Origin: Bacillus_BD oryzisoli_A | GTDB lineage: Bacteria > Bacillota > Bacilli > Bacillales > Cytobacillaceae | Length of the DNA stretch: 64,000 bases | Direction: 5' to 3' | Assembly (NCBI RefSeq): GCF_043641075.1 | Contig: NZ_JBHZRC010000002.1 | Coordinates: 496,001 to 560,000 of the forward strand | Shown: piece after piece, positions 51,522 to 60,087 of the stretch | How positions within the stretch are numbered: position 1 is the first letter of the stretch | How the letters are laid out: each line of letters begins with the position of its first letter | Program-made: the position numbers and the translations under genes | Notes under the pieces: model-generated | The model's database searches: none | Told to the model about the DNA's origin: nothing | Seen by the model: the letters and a program-made list of their open reading frames with translations, nothing else

Positions 51522-52499
51522 ATGGGAACAGACCAACAAACATTAAAGGATGGAGAGTTTGTCAATTCATTACCATCAGTAAAGAATGGAGAGTTTGTCC
51601 ATTTATTTACCGCATCGCTTAAAGGGATCTCTCAAGTCATCTTGATTGAAAATGCAATCAGCGGGCTTCTTATCCTGATAGCGATCACGATTGAATCCTA
51701 CTATTTAGGCATCATTACACTTTTATCTGCCATCATTGGTACGTTAGTGGCGAAAGCGGGAGGGGCGGATGGACAGAGCATCAATCAGGGTTTACTAGGA
51801 TATAATTCTGTGTTAACAGGGATGGCACTGGTTTTATTTTTGAGTGGTCCGTATAGGTGGATCATTGCTTTGGCCGGAGCAGCCATTGCCGCCGTTTTTA
51901 CAGCGACCATGAATCATATGATGAAAAGAACAGAAATACCCACCCTTACCTTTCCTTATATTATTTTGACATGGTTTATCCTTCTTTCTACTTACAAATT
52001 AAACGGGATTCGGTTGAGTTCCGACCTAGTACCACAGGATTTAACACATTGGAAACTAAATATAGGAGGAGAAATTAATCTATTAAATGGAATATTGGAT
52101 GGAATCGGACAGGTATTTTTTCTAGATAACCTGATTCCAGGAATCCTCATTTTTATTGCTGTATTTTTTGCAGGGATTAAGCTAGGAACGTATTCAGTCG
52201 TTGGCAGTGTCCTCGCTCTATTCGTTGCTTATTTTTTAGGAGGGGAGCATACGTTAATTGGTTTGGGACTTTATGGGTATAATGCAATCTTAACGATAAT
52301 AGCCGTATCCTCCGTTTTTAAGGGGGAACCTAATCGATTTGCTCTCTTATCAGGAATCCTTGCTGCCTGCTTAACCGTGCCAATCACGGCAGGACTTAGC
52401 ACCTTTCTTTTACCCTATGGGCTTCCTGCCTTAACCATGCCATTTGTGCTATGCACTTGGTTGGTTCTAAGCGCAAGAAAAATAATGCCTAACTTATAG
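51522..52499 (+). CDS. Urea transporter (UT family)
   Basis: A membrane channel/transporter of 325 residues, divergent from the urease operon, so it supplies the substrate. Two homologous halves of about five segments each are visible: GLLGYNSVLTGMALVLFLSG in the first and GLGLYGYNAILTIIAVSSVF in the second, the signature LGYN(S/A)xLTG of bacterial and animal urea transporters. AAAGGAG precedes the ATG. The first 35 residues are polar and contain a 13-residue duplication (KDGEFVNSLPSV then KNGEFVHLF). The urea cycle here is complete: uptake, nickel import, hydrolysis. Confidence 0.88.
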   Translation: MGTDQQTLKDGEFVNSLPSVKNGEFVHLFTASLKGISQVILIENAISGLLILIAITIESYYLGIITLLSAIIGTLVAKAGGADGQSINQGLLGYNSVLTGMALVLFLSGPYRWIIALAGAAIAAVFTATMNHMMKRTEIPTLTFPYIILTWFILLSTYKLNGIRLSSDLVPQDLTHWKLNIGGEINLLNGILDGIGQVFFLDNLIPGILIFIAVFFAGIKLGTYSVVGSVLALFVAYFLGGEHTLIGLGLYGYNAILTIIAVSSVFKGEPNRFALLSGILAACLTVPITAGLSTFLLPYGLPALTMPFVLCTWLVLSARKIMPNL

Positions 52500-52517
52500 G
52501 ATGATTTTTATAAAAAA

Positions 52518-52555
52518 TGAGAGACATGGCTATTGATCATGTCTCTCATTTTTTT
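52518..52555 (+). terminator. Terminator of the urea transporter gene
   Basis: Eleven-base arms TGAGAGACATG / CATGTCTCTCA around a 9-base loop, followed by seven T residues. Confidence 0.92.
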
Positions 52556-52589
52556 GTTGTTTTACGGATTCTTGAATAATGATAATGAG

Positions 52590-52808
52590 TTATTGTTCTA
52601 TGTTATTGCTCAATGATTCATGGATGGATGATTCAACTTCATCAATATGTTCATCCTCGTGAATATTTCTTGGTTGAGGATTAAACCATTGAACCTCTCC
52701 CTTATGATAAATACCAGAATATTCTTCACCTTTAATAGTTACCTTAAAATGATGACGTTCATGTACTTGATCCTCAAACAATTTTTTGACGTCCATATTG
52801 TCGGACAT
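52590..52808 (-). CDS. Small hypothetical protein, YheE-like (DUF5342?)
   Basis: A 72-residue acidic protein: MSDNMDVKKLFEDQVHERHH then FKVTIKGEEYSGIYHKGEVQ and WFNPQP. The GIYHKGEVQWFNP segment resembles the short YheE-type proteins of Bacillus, which share length and a GxYHKDGxIxW motif; this relation is from memory of the motif and is tentative. The C-terminal third is Glu/Ser-rich and probably disordered. Single gene, with AGGGGTG upstream. Confidence 0.6.
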   Translation of the reverse strand: MSDNMDVKKLFEDQVHERHHFKVTIKGEEYSGIYHKGEVQWFNPQPRNIHEDEHIDEVESSIHESLSNNIEQ

Positions 52809-52968
52809 GAAAACACCCCTAAAAAGTTATTTTTACTTTTCTAATTATGTTCTCTTTTTATAAAAATAACCGTAGTATATTGATGTATTGAACATATGGG
52901 ATTGATTGTGGGTTCTTTGTCTGCTATCTGATGAAGTGAGTGTTATTTTCCACAAGCCTAACGTTTGC

Positions 52969-53829
52969 CTAGATCACTTCTTTTAAAAATTGAATAAACG
53001 TACGTGCTTCAAACGTTTCTACTTTTGTGATCAAATACGTTAAGGATTGTGGCGGCAGGATTTTATCTGGCTTAATTTGAATCATGTTCTTTTTGTTTAG
53101 CTCATCCTCTACCATCGTTAAGGGTAAATAGGAAATCCCTAGCCCTTCCTCAATGAATTTCTTTGTTACTTCTACTTGATTCACGGTCATCGTTTTCACT
53201 TTGGGATATTGCCTTTTCACATCCATTAAAAGACGGTCCCAGTAGTCCGGATGGTTATAGGTAATCAGCCGGTATTTTTGCAGCATGGCTTTTTCGGAAG
53301 GCTCCCCGGTTCCTTCATTTGGGGCAACGAATACAACAGGTTCCTCATGCACAATCTCACTTTTGATCGTTGTTTGCACAGGCAGAATTCTAGTTAATCC
53401 AATATCCGCTTTTGATAAGCTGATTTCCTCCCCTATTTCATAGGAGTTCACAATGTTTATGGTCACTTCTATATCAGGATATGTATCAATAAACCGTCGA
53501 AGCAGTGAAGGAAGAAAGGAGGAGGCAATTTGTGGTGCAGCAGCAATGACCAGCTTTCGATTATATCCCTGCTTCCATGCTTCAAACTCACCCATCCCCT
53601 GTTCATAGTTATCTAGTATGCCTTTAGCAACGGGAAAGAATTTATAACCTGCCGGTGTCAGAGCTACTGTTTTTCCGATCCGATGAAATAATTCTGTTCC
53701 GAGATGCCCCTCAAGTCTTTTGATATGCTTGGTTATCGCAGGCTGCGTTAAAAAAAGCTCTTCCGAGGCCATTCGGAAATTCTCATACTCAGCGGCAATC
53801 AGAAAGGTTTTGAGCCATCTTATATCCAT
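52969..53829 (-). CDS. LysR family transcriptional regulator
   Basis: A 286-residue LysR regulator with the usual N-terminal winged helix (MDIRWLKTFLIAAEYENFRM then ASEELFLTQPAITKHIKRLE) and a C-terminal two-lobed ligand domain (KLVIAAAPQIASSFLPSLLR, IGLTRILPVQTTIKSEIVHE). It is divergent from a methyltransferase gene 123 bases away, so it may control that gene. The inducer is unknown. Within LysR proteins of Bacillus it resembles the CitR/CzcR-sized group. Confidence 0.88.
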   Translation of the reverse strand: MDIRWLKTFLIAAEYENFRMASEELFLTQPAITKHIKRLEGHLGTELFHRIGKTVALTPAGYKFFPVAKGILDNYEQGMGEFEAWKQGYNRKLVIAAAPQIASSFLPSLLRRFIDTYPDIEVTINIVNSYEIGEEISLSKADIGLTRILPVQTTIKSEIVHEEPVVFVAPNEGTGEPSEKAMLQKYRLITYNHPDYWDRLLMDVKRQYPKVKTMTVNQVEVTKKFIEEGLGISYLPLTMVEDELNKKNMIQIKPDKILPPQSLTYLITKVETFEARTFIQFLKEVI

Positions 53830-53952
53830 GAAATCCCCCTTAATTACATTTCGTTATTAATTATTGTATTTATTGTTATTTCTCATTATAAGGGTTAACA
53901 AATATAATGAAAAGTAACAGCAGGATGAAAAATAATTGAGGAGGGAACGAAA

Positions 53953-54735
53953 ATGACAGATAACCACCGAATAATTGATCCTTGGAATGCAAACCTATAT
54001 GACAACAAGCATGCATTTGTCTCAGCACTTGGATCGAATTTAATTGAGCTGCTTGCACCGCAAAAAGATGAGAGCATTCTTGACCTTGGCTGCGGAACAG
54101 GTGATTTGGCGGAAAAAATATCTGACCTTGGTGCCAGTGTAACCGGTGTGGATCAATCAGAGAATATGATCACTTCTGCTCGAAACAAATACCCTAATAT
54201 CCAATTTTTCGTTCAAGATGCCCTACGTCTTGATTACAAACAGGAATTTGATGCTGTTTTTTCAAACGCCACACTTCACTGGGTAAAGCCTCCAAAACAA
54301 GCATTAATGGGTATTTTTAACGGATTAAAGCATGGCGGAAGATTTGTCGCCGAGTTTGGCGGGAAAGGTAATGTCAAAACCATCACAGATGAAATCATCC
54401 TTGGAATAAAAAGAAATGGATTTGAATATGATATGGAGCACTTTCCTTGGTATTACCCAAGCATTGGAGAATACACAGGCTTAATGGAAGAGACAGGCTT
54501 TGAGGTTGTCTTCGCCCAGCTTTTCGAAAGACTGACCATTTTAGAGGGAGAAAACGGATTAAGAAATTGGATTGAAATGTTTGGAAGCAGTTTATTTGAA
54601 GGGATATCAGAGACAGTTACACAGCAAATAATCACGGATGTGGAGCAACGATTGAAGGGCACGTTATTTAATCAGGAAACCAATAGCTGGACAGCTGATT
54701 ATAAACGAATACGTGTGATGGGGATGAAAAAATAA
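53953..54735 (+). CDS. Class I SAM-dependent methyltransferase
   Basis: A 260-residue cytosolic methyltransferase. ESILDLGCGTGDLAEKISDL near residues 37-56 is the SAM-binding motif I, VTGVDQSENMITSARNKYPN is motif II, and FDAVFSNATLHWVKPPKQAL corresponds to motif IV, with HGGRFVAEFGGKGN after it. The LHWV and GGKGN features resemble trans-aconitate methyltransferase-like enzymes; the true acceptor is unknown. AGGAGGGA precedes the ATG. It is divergent from the LysR regulator. Confidence 0.85.
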   Translation: MTDNHRIIDPWNANLYDNKHAFVSALGSNLIELLAPQKDESILDLGCGTGDLAEKISDLGASVTGVDQSENMITSARNKYPNIQFFVQDALRLDYKQEFDAVFSNATLHWVKPPKQALMGIFNGLKHGGRFVAEFGGKGNVKTITDEIILGIKRNGFEYDMEHFPWYYPSIGEYTGLMEETGFEVVFAQLFERLTILEGENGLRNWIEMFGSSLFEGISETVTQQIITDVEQRLKGTLFNQETNSWTADYKRIRVMGMKK

Positions 54736-54828
54736 TGCGGAAATAAAGGTGACTGGGATCAAATGGTCCCTTTTTCCCTTTAAAGAAACAACAAAGTATT
54801 AGGCCATTATGGTTTCTGTGAGTTCAGA

Positions 54829-55016
54829 GGCGGAGAATTTCCGTCTATTGTAAAAAAGGATGCGTAAAAAGCAGTAATAAGCGGAGATATTCCGATAACC
54901 TATTGAAATAAGACAAAAATTAGAAGTATTTAATCATATAAACGGAAAAACTCCTTTTATTTTTAAGGAAATATGGGTATTTCCTAATTTAAGCGAAATT
55001 CTTCCGTTTATTTTTT
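54829..55016. repeat. Dispersed intergenic repeat, diverged copy
   Basis: Contains GGCGGAGAATTTCCGTCTAT, AATAAGCGGAGATATTCCG and AAGCGAAATTCTTCCGTTTA, the same building blocks as the copies at 3331-3466 and 16242-16376 but with many changes. No open frame. It lies between the methyltransferase and a convergent membrane protein gene. Confidence 0.55.
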
Positions 55017-55036
55017 AACCATCAAGGAAAGTAACT

Positions 55037-55501
55037 TCAAACGTCCATCAATTTCCCAATACCAAAAGCTAAGTTTTCAGACAAGATGTTCCTGACCCAT
55101 TGGAATTCAGACTCTTTGCATTTGATAATTAAGATCACCTCAGTATTAAGCGCCTTCTTTTTAGCGATACGTTTCTTTGTCAATAAGTAGTCAATGATAA
55201 ATCCTAAAATAGCACCAAACGCTAACCCAATGAGTCCCCAAATAATTGGTCCCCATTTCCACATAAACCCATAAGAAGTGCCTAAGACAGAGAATACCGT
55301 TGCCAATACGGCTGCTAAATCGAATAAGCTTAGTCCATCTGATCGATGGATCGTATCAAATAATTTCTTCTCCCCAGTGGTATTTTCAAGGGGAACAATC
55401 ACAATGTCTTCTGTTAAAATCCCTATTTCCTCTAATTGAGTAATGGCCATTTCCAATGATGTGGAATATTCAAAAGATGAAATCACTTGCATTTCCTTCA
55501 T
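55037..55501 (-). CDS. Hypothetical membrane protein (154 aa)
   Basis: Not recognised. A cytosolic N-terminal domain of about 60 residues (MKEMQVISSFEYSTSLEMAI then TQLEEIGILTEDIVIVPLEN) is followed by two closely spaced membrane segments (FDLAAVLATVFSVLGTSYGF and IIWGLIGLAFGAILGFIIDY) and a basic C-terminal domain. The sequence order resembles stress proteins with a ferredoxin-like domain and a Gly-rich hairpin, but no name can be given. Its start overlaps the stop of the next gene upstream by four bases, so the two are coupled. Confidence 0.6.
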   Translation of the reverse strand: MKEMQVISSFEYSTSLEMAITQLEEIGILTEDIVIVPLENTTGEKKLFDTIHRSDGLSLFDLAAVLATVFSVLGTSYGFMWKWGPIIWGLIGLAFGAILGFIIDYLLTKKRIAKKKALNTEVILIIKCKESEFQWVRNILSENLAFGIGKLMDV

Positions 55502-56319
55502 TTTTCACAATCCTTTGAATGTAAAAGTATCCTTTTTGTCTGTTGATATTTTTTTTCTAAATACTGTTTTTGTTCCAGCTTGTAAACCTTGTTATATTCC
55601 ACAGCAAGAATATAGGATTCATATACAGCAAAACAATAGATAGAAGGTAAAAATAAGCTCCATTGCGGGTCAAGAATCTGAGTTGCCTGCTGGAATTTGC
55701 CCATAAGCGTATAGTTGACAGCATCTAGAAAATGAGAAAAGTAAATAATCGTTGCAGTCCATGTAATGGCAAAAAAACCAGATGGAAGTCGATGAATATA
55801 TAAGCTGCCTAGGCCTGGATATAGTAAGGACCATACTAAAGCTACTGCTGGCTTCCTTTTATTGATCAGATTAATTCCCCATGCATTCATTCTGAATGGA
55901 ACGATGGCAGCACGTTCTCTTTTTGCTAAATGATAGTGATTATTTAAATCGACTGTTAATCGATAACTATCCCAAATACAAAAAATATAAACGGGAAGAT
56001 AAATAATCAACAATCTAGTATCAAGGACTTCCTTCGCCTGTTCCATCTTCCCTGTGAAAGAGTACACGATTGCCAGATTAATTTTTGATTGTGTATTTAT
56101 AATGATTTCCCAGAAAAAGAGAATAAACCCCTTTAAATAAAGTCCTAAATGTAAATGTCCAAACCCAGGAAAAGCAGCAGACCACCAGACCGTTACCCAC
56201 GGGTTTCGTAAATGGATACAGTTTACGTTTAAGACGGAGGTATAATGATTGTATCGACGAACATTTTTTGTAGCCGCCTGATGTTCCAAACTATCACAGC
56301 TCCTAAGGGAATTTTTCAC
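55498..56319 (-). CDS. Hypothetical membrane protein with two homologous halves
   Basis: A 273-residue protein that contains an internal duplication. First half: RNPWVTVWWSAAFPGFGHLH ... FTGKMEQAKEVLDTRLLIIY ... YRLTVDLNNHY. Second half: RKPAVALVWSLLYPGLGSLY ... LMGKFQQATQILDPQWSLFL ... YILAVEYNKVY. Each half has about three membrane segments and starts with a PGxGxL turn as in TM2-type domains. The halves correspond over almost their full length. The function is unknown. It forms a coupled pair with the 154-residue gene (ATGA overlap). Confidence 0.65.
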   Translation of the reverse strand: MKNSLRSCDSLEHQAATKNVRRYNHYTSVLNVNCIHLRNPWVTVWWSAAFPGFGHLHLGLYLKGFILFFWEIIINTQSKINLAIVYSFTGKMEQAKEVLDTRLLIIYLPVYIFCIWDSYRLTVDLNNHYHLAKRERAAIVPFRMNAWGINLINKRKPAVALVWSLLYPGLGSLYIHRLPSGFFAITWTATIIYFSHFLDAVNYTLMGKFQQATQILDPQWSLFLPSIYCFAVYESYILAVEYNKVYKLEQKQYLEKKYQQTKRILLHSKDCEK

Positions 56320-56795
56320 AAATCGAGGGACTCAGAGTTTTTATATATAGCCAAACACATAGGGGAAATTCAAGGCCGAATGATCTCCTTTTATAAAGAA
56401 GAAAATGCTATTCAGCAATCTTAAATTGATTTTATGTTTATAGTAAATGTGTATAGGATTAATCCGAGCAAAGTACATATACCTATGCCCATACTACCAA
56501 CAGCCTTCTTTAAACAACTATTCAAGGATGTTGGTATCATTCCCTAAACAATACTTAATATACTTTGATAGTTAGGCACTGCACCACAATGAGGCCCTAT
56601 TGTTGAAGACCATTTAAATGCCACTCTTCAACTACACCAACCTGATTGTTGAGTAAATTAGCTGTATTCCTGCGCCAACGAACCTGTCCCCATGGTCCAT
56701 AAATGGGAAGTCTCCTAAGAAAGGATATGTTAATAAAGTGAAAACTGAAGTAGCTCTTGATAAATATTTAAATTTTCATAATATTGCATTGTAAA

Positions 56796-56836
56796 AACTA
56801 ATAACATTAGTTAAAATAAAACTAACATTATTAGTT
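56796..56836. promoter_or_regulatory. Two tandem operators in front of the MBL-TetR operon
   Basis: AACTAATAACATTAGTT (56796-56812) and AACTAACATTATTAGTT (56820-56836) are 17-bp palindromes, 24 bases apart centre to centre. They also pair with each other as an 11-base inverted repeat. They lie 37 bases upstream of the first gene; the operon encodes a TetR regulator, the likely ligand. The rest of 56320-56795 has no gene; a GGGGACGGGTTC-type fragment is seen inverted near 56680. Confidence 0.72.
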
Positions 56837-56872
56837 TTATGTAAATTCAAAGCTCCGAAAGGGGGATTTTAT

Positions 56873-57595
56873 ATGAGAATCATTCGTGAAAATACAATTG
56901 TTCAACTATCATTTATGCCCAGGCTATTTCCTGTTAATTGTTATTTCGTAGAGGAAGATGATGGATTGACGCTGATTGATGCTGCATTACCCTACAGTGT
57001 AAAAGGGATAGTAGATGCAGCTAAGAGGATTGGAAAGCCGATTACACAGATTGTACTCACCCATGCGCATGCTGATCATGTTGGAGCGCTTGATGCACTT
57101 AAAGAGGTATTGCCTAAAGTTCCTGTCTACATCTCCAAACGAGATGCAAAGATAATGGCTGGAGACCTCTCACTTAACGATAATGAGCCCAATTCCCCCA
57201 TTCGAGGAGGTATTCCAAAAAACATAAAAACGAAACCAGATATATTACTTCAGGACAACGATCGGATTGGATCATTATTGGCTATTGCAACACCTGGTCA
57301 TACTCCGGGTTCAATGGCATTTCTTGACACACGAAACGGGTCACTAATCGCCGGAGACGCTCTTCAGACGAGAGGTGGTATCGCGGTTTCTGGTAAGTTA
57401 CAGCCCCTTTTCCCATTCCCTGCTATGGCCACTTGGAATAAAGAAGCCGCTCTAAAAAGCGCTCATAGATTGCTTACACACAATCCTACGTTACTAGCCG
57501 CTGGACATGGAAGAATGTTGAAAGATCCGGTAGAGATGATGGAAAAAGCGATTTCCGAAGCAGAACAACTACTGAATAAAAGCAAAAGGAGCTAA
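56873..57595 (+). CDS. MBL-fold metallohydrolase
   Basis: A 240-residue zinc hydrolase of the metallo-beta-lactamase fold, glyoxalase II/YtnP-like group. The metal motif is VLTHAHADHVGALDALKEVL (HxHxDH, near residues 60-66), followed by TPGHTPGSMAFLDTRNG with a third His, GDALQTRGG with the bridging Asp, and AAGHGRM with a last His. GGGGG precedes the ATG. Four bases separate it from the TetR gene. Likely hydrolyses a thioester, lactone or similar bond; the substrate is unknown. As TetR-linked hydrolases often do, it may remove the compound that induces it. Confidence 0.85.
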   Translation: MRIIRENTIVQLSFMPRLFPVNCYFVEEDDGLTLIDAALPYSVKGIVDAAKRIGKPITQIVLTHAHADHVGALDALKEVLPKVPVYISKRDAKIMAGDLSLNDNEPNSPIRGGIPKNIKTKPDILLQDNDRIGSLLAIATPGHTPGSMAFLDTRNGSLIAGDALQTRGGIAVSGKLQPLFPFPAMATWNKEAALKSAHRLLTHNPTLLAAGHGRMLKDPVEMMEKAISEAEQLLNKSKRS

Positions 57596-57599
57596 TAGT

Positions 57600-58178
57600 A
57601 TGTCACCAAGAGTAGGTTTGGATATAAATATGCTTTTACAAAATTCAGCTGAACTTGCTGATTCGCATGGACTGGATCATGTGACATTGGCAATGCTTGC
57701 AAATAAATTAGGGATTCGCTCCCCTTCGATTTACAACCATGTGAAAGGTTTAGATGATTTGCGTAATAAATTGGCCATTTACGGACTGAAAGAACTTACC
57801 GATGTCATCACCCATGCTGCTTTTGGCAGAGCCAAAGACGAAGCTGTATATGCAATTGGAGAGGCGTACGTTACATTTGCACGCAATCATCCCGGATTAT
57901 ATGAGGCAACTCTTCGTGCTCCAGATCCAGGAGATAAAGAATATCAACAGATGTCATCAAAATTAATTGATCTTGTTGTTCGTGTGATAAATGCATATGG
58001 ACTAGAGGATGATGAGGTCCTTCATGCGGTTCGAGGATTTCGAAGCATTCTTCACGGTTTCGCATCGATTGAACAAAAAGGAGGATTCGGTCTGCCGCTT
58101 GACCTCGATGTGACACTGCATTTTATTATCAATACGTTCCTTGCAGGGATCCAAGCCATTAAAGAACCCACCAATTAA
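57600..58178 (+). CDS. TetR/AcrR family regulator with WHG-type C-terminal domain
   Basis: A 192-residue regulator. The N-terminal helix-turn-helix reads DHVTLAMLANKLGIRSPSIY then NHVKGLDDLRNKLA, and the C-terminal ligand domain has EAYVTFARNHPGLYEATLRA and GFRSILHGFASIEQKGGFGL, which match the WHG (TetR_C_33-like) group. It follows the MBL-fold gene after four bases and is predicted to bind the two 17-bp palindromes upstream of the operon, repressing itself and the hydrolase. Confidence 0.85.
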   Translation: MSPRVGLDINMLLQNSAELADSHGLDHVTLAMLANKLGIRSPSIYNHVKGLDDLRNKLAIYGLKELTDVITHAAFGRAKDEAVYAIGEAYVTFARNHPGLYEATLRAPDPGDKEYQQMSSKLIDLVVRVINAYGLEDDEVLHAVRGFRSILHGFASIEQKGGFGLPLDLDVTLHFIINTFLAGIQAIKEPTN

Positions 58179-58187
58179 AGGTGCATT

Positions 58188-58235
58188 AAAGGTGCCAGGC
58201 ACCATCCAGAAAAATGGATGGTGCCTGGCACCTTT
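58188..58235. terminator. GGTGCCAGGCACC palindrome between TetR and GMC genes
   Basis: Perfect 21-base arms (58188-58208, 58215-58235) with a 6-base loop. Located between convergent genes, only ten bases past the TetR stop and twelve before the GMC gene end; the A/T ends of the arms give a T tail in both directions. Confidence 0.8.
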
Positions 58236-58246
58236 ATGCCTTTATA

Positions 58247-59928
58247 TTAGATTTCATCACGAATAAATTGAACTGCATTTAGCCCAATCATTTGGGATGG
58301 CATAGAAGTATTGCCATCTGGCAAAATAGGAGAAATGGAAAGATCAGCTACTTTTAGATTTCTGGTACCAAAGGCATTCAGAAATCCATCTGTAACGCCA
58401 TCTCGAATACTTCCGGCCATCCTGCATTGTCCTCCAAAGTGAGCGAGATTACGATAAGAAGCTCTGACATAACCTTCTAATTGTGTTCGCTGTTCTTCTT
58501 TATTCTTTATTTTAAAAACATTTTCAGGCGGGTAGACGACCTTGTAGATGCCCTCAGGATCCAGTTCACGGGCTCTTTTCATAATACGATACGTTTCCAA
58601 ATACTGTTCCACCATGAAATCCATGTCATCAGGGTCCCCTAACGGATTAAGGTCAATGGTAGGATAGGCCTCAGGATCGCTATGAGCAGCAGTGATCGAC
58701 CCTCTGCTTGAAGGGTTAAGATCAAAAATACCAATGCTCATGATATTGCTCTTCTTTGCACCATCAAATCCCCAATGATTTTCCAATACCTCTGAGGTTG
58801 GAACAAACGAAGGTGTCGGAGAGCCATATAATTGCAAACGGCGTCCTCCCTTTCTACCTTCACCTTTAAAAGCGCCCAGTGGAAATGGATTACTTGGGTC
58901 AGCAGACATGAGGTCTAAAATTCGTTGTGTTTCTACTTCTACTCCCAACCCAACTGTAAAATGAGATTGAAAGTTATGCCCTACATTTGGACTGTCAATT
59001 AATGTTTCAATGCCTGCTCTATCAAGATCATCCGGATTTCCAATTCCAGAACGTTGTAAAATAACGGAGGAAAATTACCTGCACAAATAATGATGCCTTT
59101 TTTGGCATAGGCCACCTTTGATTTGCCGTTTCTTACAAATGTAACGCCCACTGCAACCTGACAGCATCCATCCTCTTCAAATAGAATTTTATTTACTGTT
59201 GTTTTTGCCAAAATGATTAACTTTCTTTTGTCGACTCCAACTTCATAAGGGCTGAATTCATTCCCTTGTGTAACAATCTTTTCATTTAGATACCCTGTTG
59301 CCGTAGATGAACGAACCAACTGTCCATTTACTTCTTTATTTAAAAACTGCGATTTGTAAAATGTGCAATCTCTTATCCCTGTATTATAGTCTTCAACAAT
59401 AGGAATCTGTAAGACATCTGATGTTGCTCTAGCTAATGTTACGGTAAGCCCATCCTTAGGAATCGTTTGTTGTCTTACAAAAATGGGACCTTTTCGTCCT
59501 CGCTCTTCCGCTTCTTGTGTCTTTCCTGTATACGTTTCATTCTTAATGAATAATGAGCTCACATTGTCGTAGCTCCATTGGGGCCCAACGAGACTTGCCC
59601 ACTCATCATAAAGCACACTGCTTCCCCGTACAACATACATCGCATTATGCTCAGAGCTTCCCCCAATCGCTCTGCCGCTTGATACTCGAAGCTGCTGATT
59701 TCCAATATTCGGTTCTGCATTTGTCATAATATTAAATGAATGCCTGTTATCAGTGGCTAAAATACCGGACACTGCACCAGAAGGGCTGCTTAACTCTTCA
59801 ACCATATTTGTTCCTGGTTCAAGGACCAGTACAGAGGTCCTTTTGTCATCCGATAATTCTTTCGCTATCACCCCTCCAGCAGTTCCAGCCCCAATCACGA
59901 TAAAATCAAAAGTATATTGTTTTGACAC
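58247..59928 (-). pseudogene. GMC-family oxidoreductase with a one-base frameshift
   Basis: An FAD-dependent glucose-methanol-choline oxidoreductase read in two frames. The first part (GTG start near 59928, GAGGAG upstream) has FDFIVIGAGTAGGVIAKELS, GRAIGGSSEHNAMYVVRGSS and STATGYLNEK, and runs well to IICAGNFPPLF near 59065. The frame then changes: the continuation LQRSGIGNPDDLDRAGIETL and IDSPNVGHNFQSHFTVGLGV is in the frame of the second part, which ends HFGGQCRMAGSIRDG (catalytic His region) and GNTSMPSQMIGLNAVQFI. Adding one T to the TTTT run (A run at 59058-59061) restores a 560-residue protein. A real mutation or a homopolymer sequencing error would look the same. Substrate unknown. 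Confidence 0.85.
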
Positions 59929-60032
59929 ACGTATACTCCTCTCTAGACTTGTTTTCATATCTAAAATCTTTGAATTCTAAACACTCAATATATATATGAT
60001 TTAGAGCCCTTTCGTGCACTTTTCCCAATCAA

Positions 60033-60081
60033 AAAAGGTGCCAGGCACCATCCAGAAAATGGATGGTGCCTGGCACCTTTT
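60033..60081. terminator. GGTGCCAGGCACC palindrome after the DUF2089 operon
   Basis: Perfect 22-base arms (60033-60054, 60060-60081), almost identical to 58188-58235. It lies 7 bases after the stop of the last gene of the operon, with a T-rich tail on the minus strand. Confidence 0.8.
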
Positions 60082-60087
60082 CCGCCT

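Noticed and set aside
51410..51622. 70-codon frame upstream of the urea transporter
   Set aside because: It overlaps the transporter start in another frame, and its repeats (KEWRVC/KGWRVC) are shadows of the duplicated transporter N-terminus.
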